Part shown: positions 1-11,345 of the stretch, one piece after another | How positions within the stretch are numbered: the stretch's first letter is position 1 | Layout: each line of letters opens with the position of its first letter | Source: Populus alba | Taxonomy: Eukaryota; Streptophyta; Magnoliopsida; Malpighiales; Salicaceae | DNA length: 64,000 nucleotides | NCBI RefSeq assembly: GCF_005239225.2 | Contig: NC_133284.1 | Coordinates: 50,624,697 to 50,688,696, forward strand | Direction of reading: 5' to 3' | Position numbers and translations under genes: made by a program | The notes under the pieces: model-generated | The model's input: the letters and a program-made list of their open reading frames with translations, nothing else | What the model was told of the DNA's origin: nothing | Databases searched by the model: none

Positions 1-499
1 CAATTGTCATTCTATAAGTAGAATGTTAAAAATATCATTTTTGAAAGAACATCAAATTATTTTTTTGAAATCAAAATACCAGATCAATTTTTCAGAACTC
101 TAATAGGGAAATGGATTTAGGTATAAGAGATGAATTGCATCTATGAGATCACGCGAGGCTTCAAAGGGGTATTCATGAGTTCTTATAAAAAAACTCTCTT
201 AAGGAGATGAATAATGCTTGGTCGCAAACATGATTGAACGAGAAACTCATTATTTCATTGAAACTTTGGAAAAGCAGTTTAACAACAAAGAACTTATGTC
301 AACATGAGTACTGGCATGATAACACAAACGGGGCTAAAAATTTAGTGATCCTTCATTGGAATTTTTGGAATCATTCATTCTCCTTGACAAAGGCATCTTT
401 TAGACACTTAATTGCAGTCGCATGCAGACCATTCTCGACCTACTATCACCATAGCTTTATCTTCAAAATAGTTGATTTCTGGGAGTCGGTGTGAAGGAA
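1..499 (-). other. Decayed internal part of the gypsy element
   Basis: This lies downstream of the minus-strand gag frame and should belong to the same Ty3/gypsy element, which leaves the window on the left. All frames are broken by stops and I recognise no protease, reverse transcriptase or zinc-knuckle motif. It is either decayed or rearranged coding sequence. The assignment rests only on its position next to gag. Confidence 0.4.
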
Positions 500-1549
500 T
501 TAGCTATAGGAACGATAAGTGTCTTGGCAACCACCTTCAGTGAAACCGTTCTTCTTAGTCGGGTTAGCAATCTTACCTAACCCAATGGCTTGTTCAATCC
601 TCTCAGCTATAATAACCAGGTCAGTGAAATGTTGTGCAGAGCTTCTAACCAAGTATTCAAAGTACGGAGCTTTAAATGTATTGGAAAATAAACTGATCAT
701 CTCTTTTTCCAACATGAGAGGATTAACTTGTGCAGCTACCTCGCTCCATCTCCGGGCATATTCTCTTATGGATTCCTTGTTGTTCTTCTCCATAGCTTGC
801 AAGCTTAACCGATCAGGACCCACGTCTATATTGAACTTATATTGCCTCATGAAGGCATCAACTAAGTCCTTCCATTTTTTAACCTTGGTATTGTCCAACC
901 GCATATACCAAGTGAGGGCAGCATCACTTAAGCTGTCTTGAAAAAAATGAATTAGCAGTTTCTCATCATCAACCACCTCAGCCATTTTGTTGCAGTATGC
1001 TTTGAGATGAGTCATAGGGCATTGGGTTCCCGTATATTTGACAAATTCTGGTACTCTAAACTTTTTGGGAATGACAACGTTGGGCACCAAACACATATTG
1101 ACAGCTTTCACCAGGTCACACAAATGGTTTCCCTCAACTGCCCTTATCCTCTCTTCTAGGGCGGTCCATTTTTCCAAACCCTTTTCTCTTACCATCTTGC
1201 CCTTTTGAGATTCTTTCTCGATAGAATCAATGGTAAACGGAATTCTTGAGGGGTATGCTGGTTGGAAATGCATAGCTTGTTGAAATTCAGATGACACCTT
1301 ATTTGCCCCCAGATTCTGTGGATCAAAATGAGTTACATGCATATCCTCAGGTTGAGCTATTTGTGTTGCTTTTCCGGATTTATCTCTCAAGGCCTGCTCG
1401 AGTAGACTAGTAAGCCTTGCAACTTCTTCCTTAAGATTGTCCACCTCTTTTTGATGATGGGCTTCCAACTGGGCTCTTTCTTCGTTTTCCATTTGTCCTT
1501 TTCTTGAACGAGTGTTATAAATGAGTTTTAATGGGGACCTATATTTCAA
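500..1549 (-). CDS. Ty3/gypsy gag polyprotein (partial)
   Basis: A 349-residue minus-strand frame. The N-terminal part (about residues 20-60) is rich in E, K and L with heptad spacing (EEVARLTSLLEQAL), as expected for a coiled coil. Residues of about 170-320 match the plant retrotransposon gag domain, with the signatures LIHFFQDSLSDAALTWY, WKDLVDAFMRQYKFN and REYARRWSEVA. Gag forms the virus-like particle that packages element RNA in the cytoplasm. No CCHC zinc knuckle follows before the stop, so the frame ends early. The start at 1549 is the first ATG of the open frame; MENEERAQ about 19 codons later is an alternative. The 5' leader, primer site and LTR lie in the expected order to the right. 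Confidence 0.85.
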   Translation of the reverse strand: MKYRSPLKLIYNTRSRKGQMENEERAQLEAHHQKEVDNLKEEVARLTSLLEQALRDKSGKATQIAQPEDMHVTHFDPQNLGANKVSSEFQQAMHFQPAYPSRIPFTIDSIEKESQKGKMVREKGLEKWTALEERIRAVEGNHLCDLVKAVNMCLVPNVVIPKKFRVPEFVKYTGTQCPMTHLKAYCNKMAEVVDDEKLLIHFFQDSLSDAALTWYMRLDNTKVKKWKDLVDAFMRQYKFNIDVGPDRLSLQAMEKNNKESIREYARRWSEVAAQVNPLMLEKEMISLFSNTFKAPYFEYLVRSSAQHFTDLVIIAERIEQAIGLGKIANPTKKNGFTEGGCQDTYRSYS

Positions 1550-2085
1550 CCTGATAAATGTAAATCATGCAATTATGCAAAAATGCTAAAGCAATAAAAA
1601 AATACGTATGAAATGCGAACTTGCCCTTCACGGGGTGACAACCTAATAGAAAGATCCTAATTATTGAGTGCATCAAAGGGTTGGTCATTATCTAGTTTCA
1701 AAGGGTCTCTCGCATGCTCAGTGATCGTCCATGAAAGGTCGATATGAGGCTTACAAGTAGTGTGAAGATAGAGGCCCTGAGTAATATCAGTTTGGCATAT
1801 CCACCACTTCCAAGTAAACAATCAAGCGAGAGTTGGATGGTTTCACGAGTCTTACCCAGGCTAAAGCCATTGGGGTACCGTTACTTTCCCACTTATCCTA
1901 GGTTGTAAAGTGTGTGCTCTCAAAGTGATGCATGACAACATAAACAAGGATGCATGCTAAAGCAGTAAATGCAGGAAAAATAAACAAATAAGCACAACAA
2001 AAAACAAATAATAATAATAATAAAAAAAAGCAATAAGAAGACAAAATACAAAGCTTAATCCTAAGTCCCAGTGGAGTCGCCATCC
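1550..2085 (-). other. Gypsy leader with tRNA primer-binding site
   Basis: This is the untranslated leader between the LTR and gag on the minus strand. Three bases after the LTR end (2086), the minus strand reads TGGCGACTCCACTGGGACTT (2082 down to 2063). This has the form of a primer-binding site complementary to a tRNA 3' end including CCA. From memory the acceptor stem fits plant tRNA-Arg, the primer used by some Tat/Ogre-lineage elements; this needs checking against a tRNA set. The rest is AT-rich with no ORF of note. Confidence 0.7.
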
Positions 2086-4273
2086 TGTCGCTCCCGACAT
2101 CGCGGCGGCCCTAAAAAATAATTCTTAAGAATTATTTATGGAAAAAGAACAGATTCTGGCATCCGGTTCTTTTAGGAAAAAATGTCTTGTTTAAGGAGTC
2201 GCCACCTAGTATTATGGTCACTAGGAACCTTAACTGGTCAACAGAGATTCTATAACTCGGGATTGGTTACGTAAAAGGGAAGATATTATCACCCCTTAAA
2301 CGTTCTGCCTAAGGCAGACTGCATTGTTGGTTTTGTCTTAAATTGCTCAATATTTATTAATTTATGCTGTGATGATTTGTCTATAATATTCCTGACTCTG
2401 GCGCTAGTGAATATTCGAGCTCGAATAATTCCAACTCTGGCGTTTGGTAAAAATTCGTAGCTACGACAAAAATTAGATCAATATATTTTATTCCCTACAC
2501 TAGCGCCAGTGAATAAATAAATAAAAAATAAATTTATTTTTTTTACGCATGCACACTTTTTTTTTTTTTTCTAGCTAAACAAAATAAAAATACAACGAAT
2601 AAAAATAATATAAATTTAAACCGGTATTTTTATTCCTAACTCTGGCGTCAGTGAATAAACCAATAAATTTACATTATTTTTATTAATGCATACACATTTT
2701 ATTTATTTTATTTATTTTTTATTTATTTTTTCTATTTTTATTTTATTTTATTTTTTTTATTTTTGGGCTGGGCCCAACTCAGCCCACATGGGCTGGGCTG
2801 GACCCAGCCAGCCCGACCCGGGTCACTGGCCCAAGCCAGTGACCCGGCTAAAAAGAGATGCACGCGTGAAACAAATTCACGCGTGCATCAACAGTGCGAA
2901 GGTAATTAAATTACCTTCGCACTGTTCAAACGATATTTGAACACCGAAGAACCAAAAAAAATGGAAACGGGCGCACCTGTTTCTGGCGATTGAAGAAGGC
3001 TGCAACGCTGATGTGGCTACTTTGATTCGACTGCTTTCTGTTTCTGGCGATGCTGAGGAAGGTTGCAACACCGGTGTTGGTTCGACTGCTTTTTGTCAAT
3101 AACCAATGGTTCGGTGATCAATTAGTTTCTTGCAGGGACGAAAACAGGGTTGATCCGTGATCCTCTGCCTTTCTCTCCTTTTCTGGGTATATTTGTTTTG
3201 ACAAAAACTGGTTTCTTGCAGGGACGAAATCTGGGTTGATGTTTCTATTCTTCTCCGTATTTTCTTTTGGTTAATTGCTCTGTTTTTCTGGTTTTTTTTG
3301 TTGTTGTCGGGTGCTGTGAGTTGCTCTGTTTCTGGGTTAATCTCCTTGTGTTTTTTTTCGGGTTTTTCTTTCTCTGTATCCTCTCCTGGGTATTTTTTTT
3401 CTGTGATTTCTTCCTCCCTTTTCTGGGTTTATTCTCCGTTCAATCCCCCCCTTTTCTTCGTTGTTTTCTCTAGTTTTATAGCCACAGAATTCCACCGTTA
3501 CCAGGTAATTAATCGACTGTTATTGCAGGAGTAATGGTGGCGGCCGGCAGCTGAAACGTTGAAGAAGATGAACAGTGCTGTGTTCAATGGCCATTTGCAT
3601 TTTGGTCCTTGGAATTCTGAAATCGTGCAATCAAGCCCCTGGATAAAATTTAAATTTGGACCCCTTTATTTCGGCACTTTTCCAATGTAGTCCTTGGATT
3701 TTTAATTTCGAAATTTGAACCCCAATCCTTAATAGTTCTTCAATTAAGCCCCTGAATAAGTTAATTTAATTAAATCCAAAGTCCAATTAAGTCTAAAACT
3801 TATCCATTCTCTAATTAAACCCCTGATTGAATTCATAAAATTAATTACAAGCTTAATTAAGTCTCCAAACTTATCAATTCTTCAATTAAACCCTTAACTG
3901 GATTAATTAAATTAATTCCAAGCTTAATTAAGTCTCAAAACTTATTAATTCTCCAATTAAATCCTTGATTGGATGAATTAACTTAATTTCAAGCTTAATT
4001 AAGTCTAAAAATTTATCAATTCTCCAGTTAAACCCTTAATTAGATTAAATAAATTAATTCCAAGCTTAATTAGATTAATTCTAAAGTTTAATTAAACTCC
4101 AAAAACTTCCAATCATATTGCCCTTAACCCAAATTTTAATTCATTCTTCATTTATTTCATTTTACTTCTTTTTTCATCATCATTATTATTTTTTCCTTAA
4201 TTTTTATCCTTTTCAATAAATAAAATAATAATCATAATAAAAAATAAAAATGATAAAAAATTGGGTTATGACA
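2086..4273 (-). repeat. 5' LTR of the minus-strand gypsy element
   Basis: About 2.19 kb. Read on the minus strand it begins TGTCATAACCC at 4273 and ends GGGAGCGACA at 2086, giving the TG...CA ends expected of an LTR, and the primer site abuts the inner end. It contains the family hallmark GAGTCGCCACCTAGT (near 2196), which recurs in the other gypsy LTRs of this window near 46970, 54650 and 58525. A chain of hairpins lies at 2818-2943 and a C/T-rich stretch at 3150-3480. The partner LTR is outside the window, so no TSD can be tested. Short ORFs inside are not coding genes. Confidence 0.82.
2818..2943. repeat. Chain of perfect hairpins inside gypsy LTR
   Basis: Four inverted repeats follow one another. 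Arms are 2818-2830/2835-2847 (13 nt, loop CCAA), 2857-2870/2876-2889 (14 nt, loop ACAAA), 2890-2907/2909-2926 (18 nt, one central base) and TGTTCAAA/TTTGAACA at about 2923-2943. I checked the first three base by base and they pair without mismatch. A related LTR at about 50440-50490 keeps two of the hairpins with different arm sequence. Confidence 0.85.
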
Positions 4274-6168
4274 GTACTTATGGTTTCATCCCTATTCTCT
4301 TTATTATAATTTGTTAAATTTAGAATACTTTATGAAATTATATGAAATTATGTGGTTTTTTCAATTTCATCCTTATTCTCTTTGTCGCATTGTTTTTTTA
4401 TTTAGAATAGTCTACTAAATTAAGAATTGTTTTCAATTTCAGATGGTTTTTACAATTGTTTTTTTTTCAATGTCATTATTTTTTAGTTTTTTTCTTGTTA
4501 AATCTAATCCTTTTTTATTATTGTATTTTTTTTACCTTGCAAGATTTTTTTAGATTGATTTTTACTATTATGTCATCCTCCAACATTTAATTAGTCGGGT
4601 CTTTAGCTTCTTAGTTGAGTCCGGGTCTAAAATTTAACGGTTTATTGGTTTAAGAGATTGACCCCAATGTCGTCGTTTTTTTTCACTTTTTTTTTCATCC
4701 TCCAGCATTTTGTTATTTCTTAATTCACTTTATATGGTGTTTTTTAATCTTTTTAAAAATAACGTAGATTGCCTTGTTTTGTTTTTTTTGTTTTTTGTTT
4801 TTTTGTCTTTGTTGAATTTAGTTTTTATGAAGGAATTTTATTTTTAAATTGAATTAAATTGATTGATTTTATCTTCCAACATTTATTTTTTTAGGTTTTG
4901 AGCTCCTGCGTTGAGCTTGGGTCAATAATTTAATGGATTGCGGGTTTGAGACTTTAACCCGAGTTTATAGGGTTCACTCGGGCTTCTTTGGTGTTTTGCT
5001 TCTTTTTTTAATCTCTTTTCTTTTTTCTTATTTCAACCTATAACATTCTTTTTTTTACTCTCTTTTTATAGGATTTATCTTTCTTTTTAAAATAACAAGG
5101 GTTGCCTCAAAGTTTTTTCTTTCAATCTTTGTTAAATTTTGCTTCTTTAAAAGGATTTTTTTAATTAAATTAATTTTTTTTAATTTCATCCTCTTGTATT
5201 TAAATTGAGGCAATACATGAGAGAATTTTGTTTTTTAAATTAAATTTTTTGAAAATTGGTATATTTTTTTTCACTTTTTTTTTTCTATAGAGTTATCCTG
5301 ATATTATATCTCAAGTCATCGATTCAATAGATTTACCAAGTTTGACTTAGGTTTTTTTTTCATTTCTTTTCTTGTTTTTATCTCAAGTCAATGATCAAAA
5401 TCTTAAATTTAAAAAAAAAAATGCATCGTCAATAGTGTTTTTTTTACTTGGTTTTTTTTTTTTCTAAATCTATATTTCTTTTTATATTTTCATATTTCAA
5501 CATTTAGTTTATTAGAGACCGGGTTAATAATTTATTATGGTTTGCTTTATATATGGTTAGTTCAGTTTCTTTACACTATAAACTAAAAGAGGTGGTGAAT
5601 TCACTATTCATTCCAATAATGTTTTTTAATTTTGTTTTTTGTTTTCTAAATGTATATATTATTTTCCTAATTTCATATTTCAACATTTAGTTTATTGGAG
5701 GCTAGGCTTAATAATTTATCATAGTTTGCTTATATATATGGTTTAGCTAAGTCTAATAACTCGTATTACGGGATTGACGAGTTAGCTCAATTTTTTTTTT
5801 GTCTTTTTATAATTGGTATTTTTTTCAATTTTATCATTCCATATTGGGTTGATTATGAATTAAGCTTCATGATTTATTTTGGTTTGTTTTTTATGATGTT
5901 ATCCTGATTTTTATGACTCAGCTCACGTGTTTTGCGAATTAAGTCGTGAAGACTCAAGTCTTTTATTATATAATATTTTTAGATTGATTTTTTTTTTCAA
6001 TTTCAACCTTTAACAATAAGTTTATTGAAAATTCAGATTTATAATTTATTTTTATTTATTTTTTAGAAAGTTATCACAATCTCGTGACCTTGGTTGCGAA
6101 TTTGGCAAGTTAATCTATGTTGAGACTCACGCTATTTTTATTGTTTACTTTCTATGAAAAGTTAAAAA

Positions 6169-7140
6169 TAGTTTAGTAATAAAATTAATATAAAAAATAA
6201 ATTGGGTGCAAAATTGATAACACCCATGTAGTTTAATGGTGTGTGTTTGTGTGTGTGTGTGTGTGTGTATACATATATTTTTTTAAAAGCTATCATTTTG
6301 AAAGTTTTATTAAAAAGTCATATTTTTACCAATCATTAAGATTGTGTTTTGATCCATAAAATTAATTAATTTAATTTAAACTAACTTTTACATGATTTAA
6401 TTTAAAACTTGAGTTAGATAAAAAAAAACTAAATTATAGAATTAACTTATTAAATCAATAATATAATTAAAAGATTCTTCATATTTTTAATATTTTTTTA
6501 CATTTAAAAACAATTATCCAATGAATAACAGTTCAATAAACTAGCTGAACTACTTCATGAACGATATGTTTTTAAATTAGCAATTAAAATATCAAAGGAT
6601 TTATGGGACACTCCCAATGATATTAATTTGTAAAAATACTTAATTTTTTAGGTAATTGTAACATAAATCCTTAATTGAAAAATCAAAATAATTTAGTAAT
6701 AAAATTAATATAAAAAATAAATTGGGTGCAAAATTGATAACACCCATGTAGTTTGATGGTATATATATTTTTTTTAAAAAGCTATCATTTAAAAATTTTT
6801 ATTAAAAATTAAGTCATGTTTTTACCAGTTATTAAAATTATATTTTAATCCATAAATCAATCAATTTAATTTAATCTAACTTTTACATGATTTAATTAGA
6901 AAGTTAGATAAAAAAACGAAATTGCATGATTTTATAATTAACTTATTAAACCAGATTTAATAATATAATTAAAAGATTCTTCAAAATTTACATGATTTAA
7001 TTAGAAAGGTAGATAGAAACTAGATCATAAGACACTAACGTTAGATGAACTACTTAATGATTGATATGGTTTAAATGAGCAATTAAAATATCAAAGGATT
7101 TCTAGGGTACTCCCAAGATGTTTAATTATTAGAGGGTTAA
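6169..7140. repeat. Local tandem duplication, period about 520 bp
   Basis: The stretch beginning near 6169 recurs near 6689 with few changes: 'ataaattgggtgcaaaatt' and 'gataacacccatgtagttt' occur in both copies, and both units end with 'caattaaaatatcaaaggat' (6581 and 7080). There is no coding content. Confidence 0.75.
6240..6268. repeat. (TG)n microsatellite
   Basis: An almost pure TG/GT run inside the first copy of the 520-bp duplication. The second copy (near 6758) lacks it, so the run expanded or was lost after duplication. Confidence 0.85.
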
Positions 7141-7156
7141 TTTTAGTTCCCTGATA

Positions 7157-8460
7157 TCTTCTGATTGTTGCTGGTTGTAGATTTCCTACTTCTTTCACCT
7201 TGATGACTGCTACTCATATCAAAGGATCTGATCTAGATTTAATCCACTTAAAATTAAAAAAAAAATAAAAGGAAAAAAAAAGCTTCTTTAATAAAATTAA
7301 TTAATCTAAATTGAGGCAATAATCCAATAACCCATGAATTCAATGTATGTTTAGGAGTGTGATACTGGTTGATTTTCAAAGTGTTTTTTTTTTTCAAAAA
7401 TACATCACAATAATATATATTTTTTAAAAAAATAATTTTTTGACATCAACACATCAAAATAATAAAAAAATATTAAAAAACTATTGATTTAAAATAAATA
7501 AAATAAATAAAATTTAGTTTTTTTAAAAAATACTTGTGAAATATCTAAGTAATCATTCAAATTATTTTATTTTTTAAAATGAAAAAAAAAAAGTCGAGAG
7601 AACCTTTGTTATTAATATAACATGCAAACTTCTTAAAACATTATTGTAATCATTATTGACCATTATATTATTGTCCTCGTGAAAACATGATAGGGAATTG
7701 ACATCATTTCGGTAATTTATTAATGTTAAGTATTGGATTTTATAATTTATTTTAATGTGTTTTTTATAAAATTATTGTGATTTTAAAACAATCATTTCGG
7801 TAATAGAATGAGGCTAGATTTTCTTCACGTTAATTTTTAAAATATTTTAGCGGTAATGGATTGGTGCTATCTTCTGATTGTTGCTAGTTGTAGATTTCCC
7901 TCCTAGCACCTTGACAACAGCTACTAATATCAAAGGATATGCAAACTAACTTCATAATTTGTTTTTTGTTTTTTTAAGTTGAAATTCAGCTGAACCAAAC
8001 ATTCATATTTGACAAAGTTAAAATTAAAAAAAATTAAAAAAATTATGTGATTTTATAAAATAAATTAATCTAAATTGATATAATAATTCAGAAATGTAAT
8101 ATATCAGTTAGCTTTTAAAGTGTTTTTTTTTAATACAATAAAATAATATATATGTTTTAAAAATTATTTTTTGACACTAGAAATTTAAAATAATTAAAAA
8201 AATATTAATTTGAAGTAAATAAATAAATATAATTTTTTAAAAAAATACTTAGTGAAATATCTAAGTAATCATTCAAATTATTTGATTTTCTTAAATGAAA
8301 AAAAAAGACGCGTACGAGAGAACCTTTATTATTATTATTAATATCACATGCAAAACTTTTTTAAATATTATTATTTTCTTGAAAATAACAGGGAATTGAC
8401 TATTATTTTCCTCGTGAAAATCACCATTACTATCTTTGTTATTAACATCACATGCAAAGT
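7157..8460. repeat. Local tandem duplication, period about 711 bp
   Basis: The segment 'tatcttctgattgttgct' at 7157 recurs at 7868, followed in both by 'gttgtagatttcc', 'atatcaaaggat' and further similar AT-rich sequence. Non-coding. Confidence 0.7.
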
Positions 8461-8563
8461 TTTGAAAACAACATTGTTGTCCTCGTGAATCGACCTCTTC
8501 TCACCATTATTTTCTTACTTTTAGGCATTAGGGCATATGCGAGGGCAAGTCTTACTGCTTGAG

Positions 8564-9409
8564 TGTATGATGCGGAGATCGTCATTGCAGATTTTAGTGG
8601 CCTAAGTTTGATCCTTTGTTGAGTTCCTTCCAAGTCTTTTTGTCTCCTTATTCATAATTTTCAAAAAAAAAAAAAAAAAAAACAAATTGACCGATCATAG
8701 CTTTAGATTAATTATATGTGTTGTTGGAAGCGATGAGGAGCTAGTATCATTCGTGCAGGTGTCGAAGTGATCATCATCAGCCTTCCATTCCTTTCTCTCT
8801 TTGCTAGGTGAGCACTTGTGCATATTATTCTTAATTTTATTTGTTTGTCATTATCTTTATATTATGCCTTTATCTTAATTATTTCATAAAATTGCATTTT
8901 TATGGGAATTGCTGCTTTAAATTCTTAAGTGTAAACTATTTTGTTTCAATGTATTCGTTAGATCGGTGGTATGCTATCTTTCACTAATGAAATTCTGTTT
9001 ATTGGTTTTGAGAAGAAAAAAAAAAGTATTTCTATCTTTGTTTTATGGAAAAAAGCACATAGATCTATCTATGAACTATATATATCGAGGAAATGAGTGT
9101 TTAAAATTAAGATAATAAAATTGAAACCAAATCAGCTTCATTAGATAAAGCTGTTGTGTAAATAAGCGTATGATGCAGAGATAGTCATTACAGATTTTAG
9201 TTGGCTAAGACTGATCCTTTGTTGAGTTCGTTCCATTAATTATACTTCCTTGCAAGTCTTTTTTGTCTCCTTATTCATAACTTTTTTTTAAAAGAAAAAA
9301 ACATTGACCGATCATAGCTTTAGATTGATTAGATGTGTTGATGGAAGCGATGAGCAGCTCGTATCATTCGTGCAGGTGTCGAAGTGATCATCATCAACCT
9401 TCCATACAG
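8564..9409. repeat. Duplicated 5' region of the resistance gene
   Basis: Sequence at 8564-8800 recurs at 9167-9409 in the same order: 'tgatcctttgttgagtt', 'ttgaccgatcatagcttt', then 'tcattcgtgcaggtgtcgaa' and 'gtgatcatcatca'. Only the second copy runs into the NB-ARC-LRR reading frame. The first copy is followed by 'gctaggtgagc', which could serve as a splice donor. The offset is about 605-617 bp. Confidence 0.8.
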
Positions 9410-9422
9410 AGACTGGTGGAAA

Positions 9423-11076
9423 ATGGCTATCGAAAGTGTTGGTGGGTCCGTTGTATCTAAGATACCAGAGCTCTTGGTGGAACCAGCAATCAAGCAGTTC
9501 CGTTACATGTTCTGTTTCAACGATTTTGTTCAAGAATTCGATGAACAAATGATGAACCTGGCTTTGGCATTTTATCGTCTACAAGATGCTGTCAACGTTG
9601 CTGAAAGGAATGCTGAAGAAATTGAGATTGATGTCAACACATGGCTGGAAGACGCAAAAAACGAAATTGAAGTTGTGAAACTTTTGCAAAATGAAAAAGG
9701 AAAAATTGGCAAATGCTTTACTTGGTGTCCAAATTGGATGCGACAATTCAAGTTAAGCAAGGCACTGGCAAAGAAGACGGAGACTTTGAGAAAACTTGAA
9801 GAAAATAGCAGAAAGTTTCCAAAAGTGTCCCACAAAGCACCTCTTCAAGAGATAAAATTTCTTCCATCAAAGGAATTCACACTCTCAGAATCGTCAAAAG
9901 AAGCTTTCAAACAGATTATGAAAGCTCTCAAAGATGACAAAGTCAATATGATCAGACTGTACGGCATGGGAGGGGTGGGTAAAACCACCCTGGTGAAAGA
10001 AGTATCCAGGAGGGCCAAAGAGCAGCAGTTGTTTGATGAAGTTTTGATGGCTACGGTGTCCCAGAATCCAAATGTAACAGACAACCAGGATCAAATTGCA
10101 GATAGTTTAGATCTGAAATTTATCAAGGAGAGTAAAGGAGGGAGAGCAAATGAACTATGGCAGAGACTGCAGGGAAAGAAGATGCTTATAGTCCTGGATG
10201 ATGTTTGGAAAGATATTGACTTCCAAGAGATAGGGATCCCAATTGGTGATGATAACAGGGGTTGTAAAATTCTTCTAACAACACGTAATCAAGAACTATG
10301 TTCTTATTTGGCGTGCCAGCAAAAAGTGTTGTTAAGTCCCTTAACTGAAATTGAAGCTTGGGCTTTATTCAAAGGCAACGCAGGTTTAAGTGATGAGGAC
10401 TTTGACTTGAACAGAGTGGCAAAGGAGGTTGCGAGAAAATGCCAAGGATTGCCTTTAGCACTTGCGGCAGTAGGAAGGGCTCTAAAAGGTCAATCTAAAA
10501 ATGAGTGGAAATTAGCATCTAAAAACCTCAAAAAATCTCAATCTCGGCACATGGAAAACGTTGATGACCGAAGTAATCCATATGCATGTCTTAAATTGAG
10601 CTTTGATTATTTGAAGCACGATGAAACCAAGTTCTGTTTCTTGCTATGCTGTTTATTTCCAGAAGATTACAGCATTCCAATTGAGGACTTGACGAGATAC
10701 GCAGTTGGCTATGGGTTACATAAAGATGCGGAGTCCATTGAAGATGCAAGGGAACAAGTTTATGCGGAGATGAAAGCCCTCAAAGATAGGTGTATGCTGT
10801 TGGGCACTGAAAGTGAAGAAAATGTGAAAATGCATGACTTGTTTCGTGAAGTTGCTATTGACATAGCAACTAAAGAATATGGATTCATGGTAAGTGCTGG
10901 CAATGGGTGGAAGAGTGTAAATAATAGTGTTACAACAATTTCGTTAATGGGCAATAAACTAGCAGAACTTCCTGAAGGATTGTGGTTTGAATGTTCCAGA
11001 GAGGTTTTTTGAAGGGATGAAAGCAATAGAAGTTTTGTCTCTAGAGGGAGGGTGTTTGTCATTGCAATCACTTCAA
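9423..11076 (+). pseudogene. Coiled-coil and NB-ARC part of the CNL gene
   Basis: I chose the ATG at 9423 (MAIESVGG) because family members begin in this way; an in-frame upstream ATG at 9384 adds 13 unconserved residues. Counted from 9423: coiled-coil-type region 1-150, P-loop GMGGVGKTT 181-189, kinase-2 LIVLDDVW about 255-262, RNBS-B KILLTTRN about 282-289, GLPLAL 342-347, RNBS-D CFLLCCLFPEDY about 405-416, MHD motif (MHDL) 470-473. These nucleotide-binding motifs all look intact. The frame then reads LAELPEGLWFECSREVF and stops at 11012. The familiar LNVPERFFEGMK text is present at 10987-11023 but in another frame, so about 20 codons seem deleted here with a frame change. Copia inserts at 11077. 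Confidence 0.9.
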
Positions 11077-11304
11077 TGATAAGGATAAAGTTCACAATAT
11101 TAAGATTGACGATAAACACTGATATCTTTATCCTAGAGTTTCAATGTTCCCAGTTCTCTGTTTGTTCCTGTCTCTGCAATTCCCATCCCTCTGCAACTAC
11201 AACTCTTATAAAGAGTTCTCATTGTAACAGACTTTACGTGTATATATATGGCTGAGTAAACACAGTTTTACTCAAGCAATTTCAGTTGTAATTTAATTCT
11301 TTCA
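11077..11304 (+). repeat. Copia 5' LTR
   Basis: 228 bp, TGATAAGG...TTCTTTCA, identical to 15669-15896. It should carry the promoter: GGCTATAAA-type boxes are not obvious, but 'tatatatatggctgag' lies near 11250 and 'cttataaagag' near 11206. Confidence 0.95.
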
Positions 11305-11317
11305 TGGTATCAGAGCG
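11305..11317 (+). promoter_or_regulatory. Copia primer-binding site (initiator tRNA-Met)
   Basis: TGGTATCAGAGCG directly follows LTR1. TGGTATCAGAGC is the classic plant Copia primer site, complementary to the 3' end of initiator methionine tRNA. Confidence 0.93.
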
Positions 11318-11345
11318 TCTCATAGCTAACGCTTCCAACGATCCT

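Larger units (their letters stand above)
4274..8563. other. AT-rich intergenic region, no gene seen
   Basis: Long T-rich and A-rich stretches without a convincing ORF on either strand. Apart from the two tandem duplications and the TG microsatellite listed separately, I recognise nothing. Phrases such as 'ttgagcttgggtcaataatttaatgg' type segments (4900-5760) recur loosely, suggesting an old decayed repeat. Confidence 0.6.

Noticed and set aside
234..941. Plus-strand ORFs at 234-494 and 519-941
   Set aside because: The second is the antisense shadow of gypsy gag; the first is short, without motifs, in decayed element sequence.
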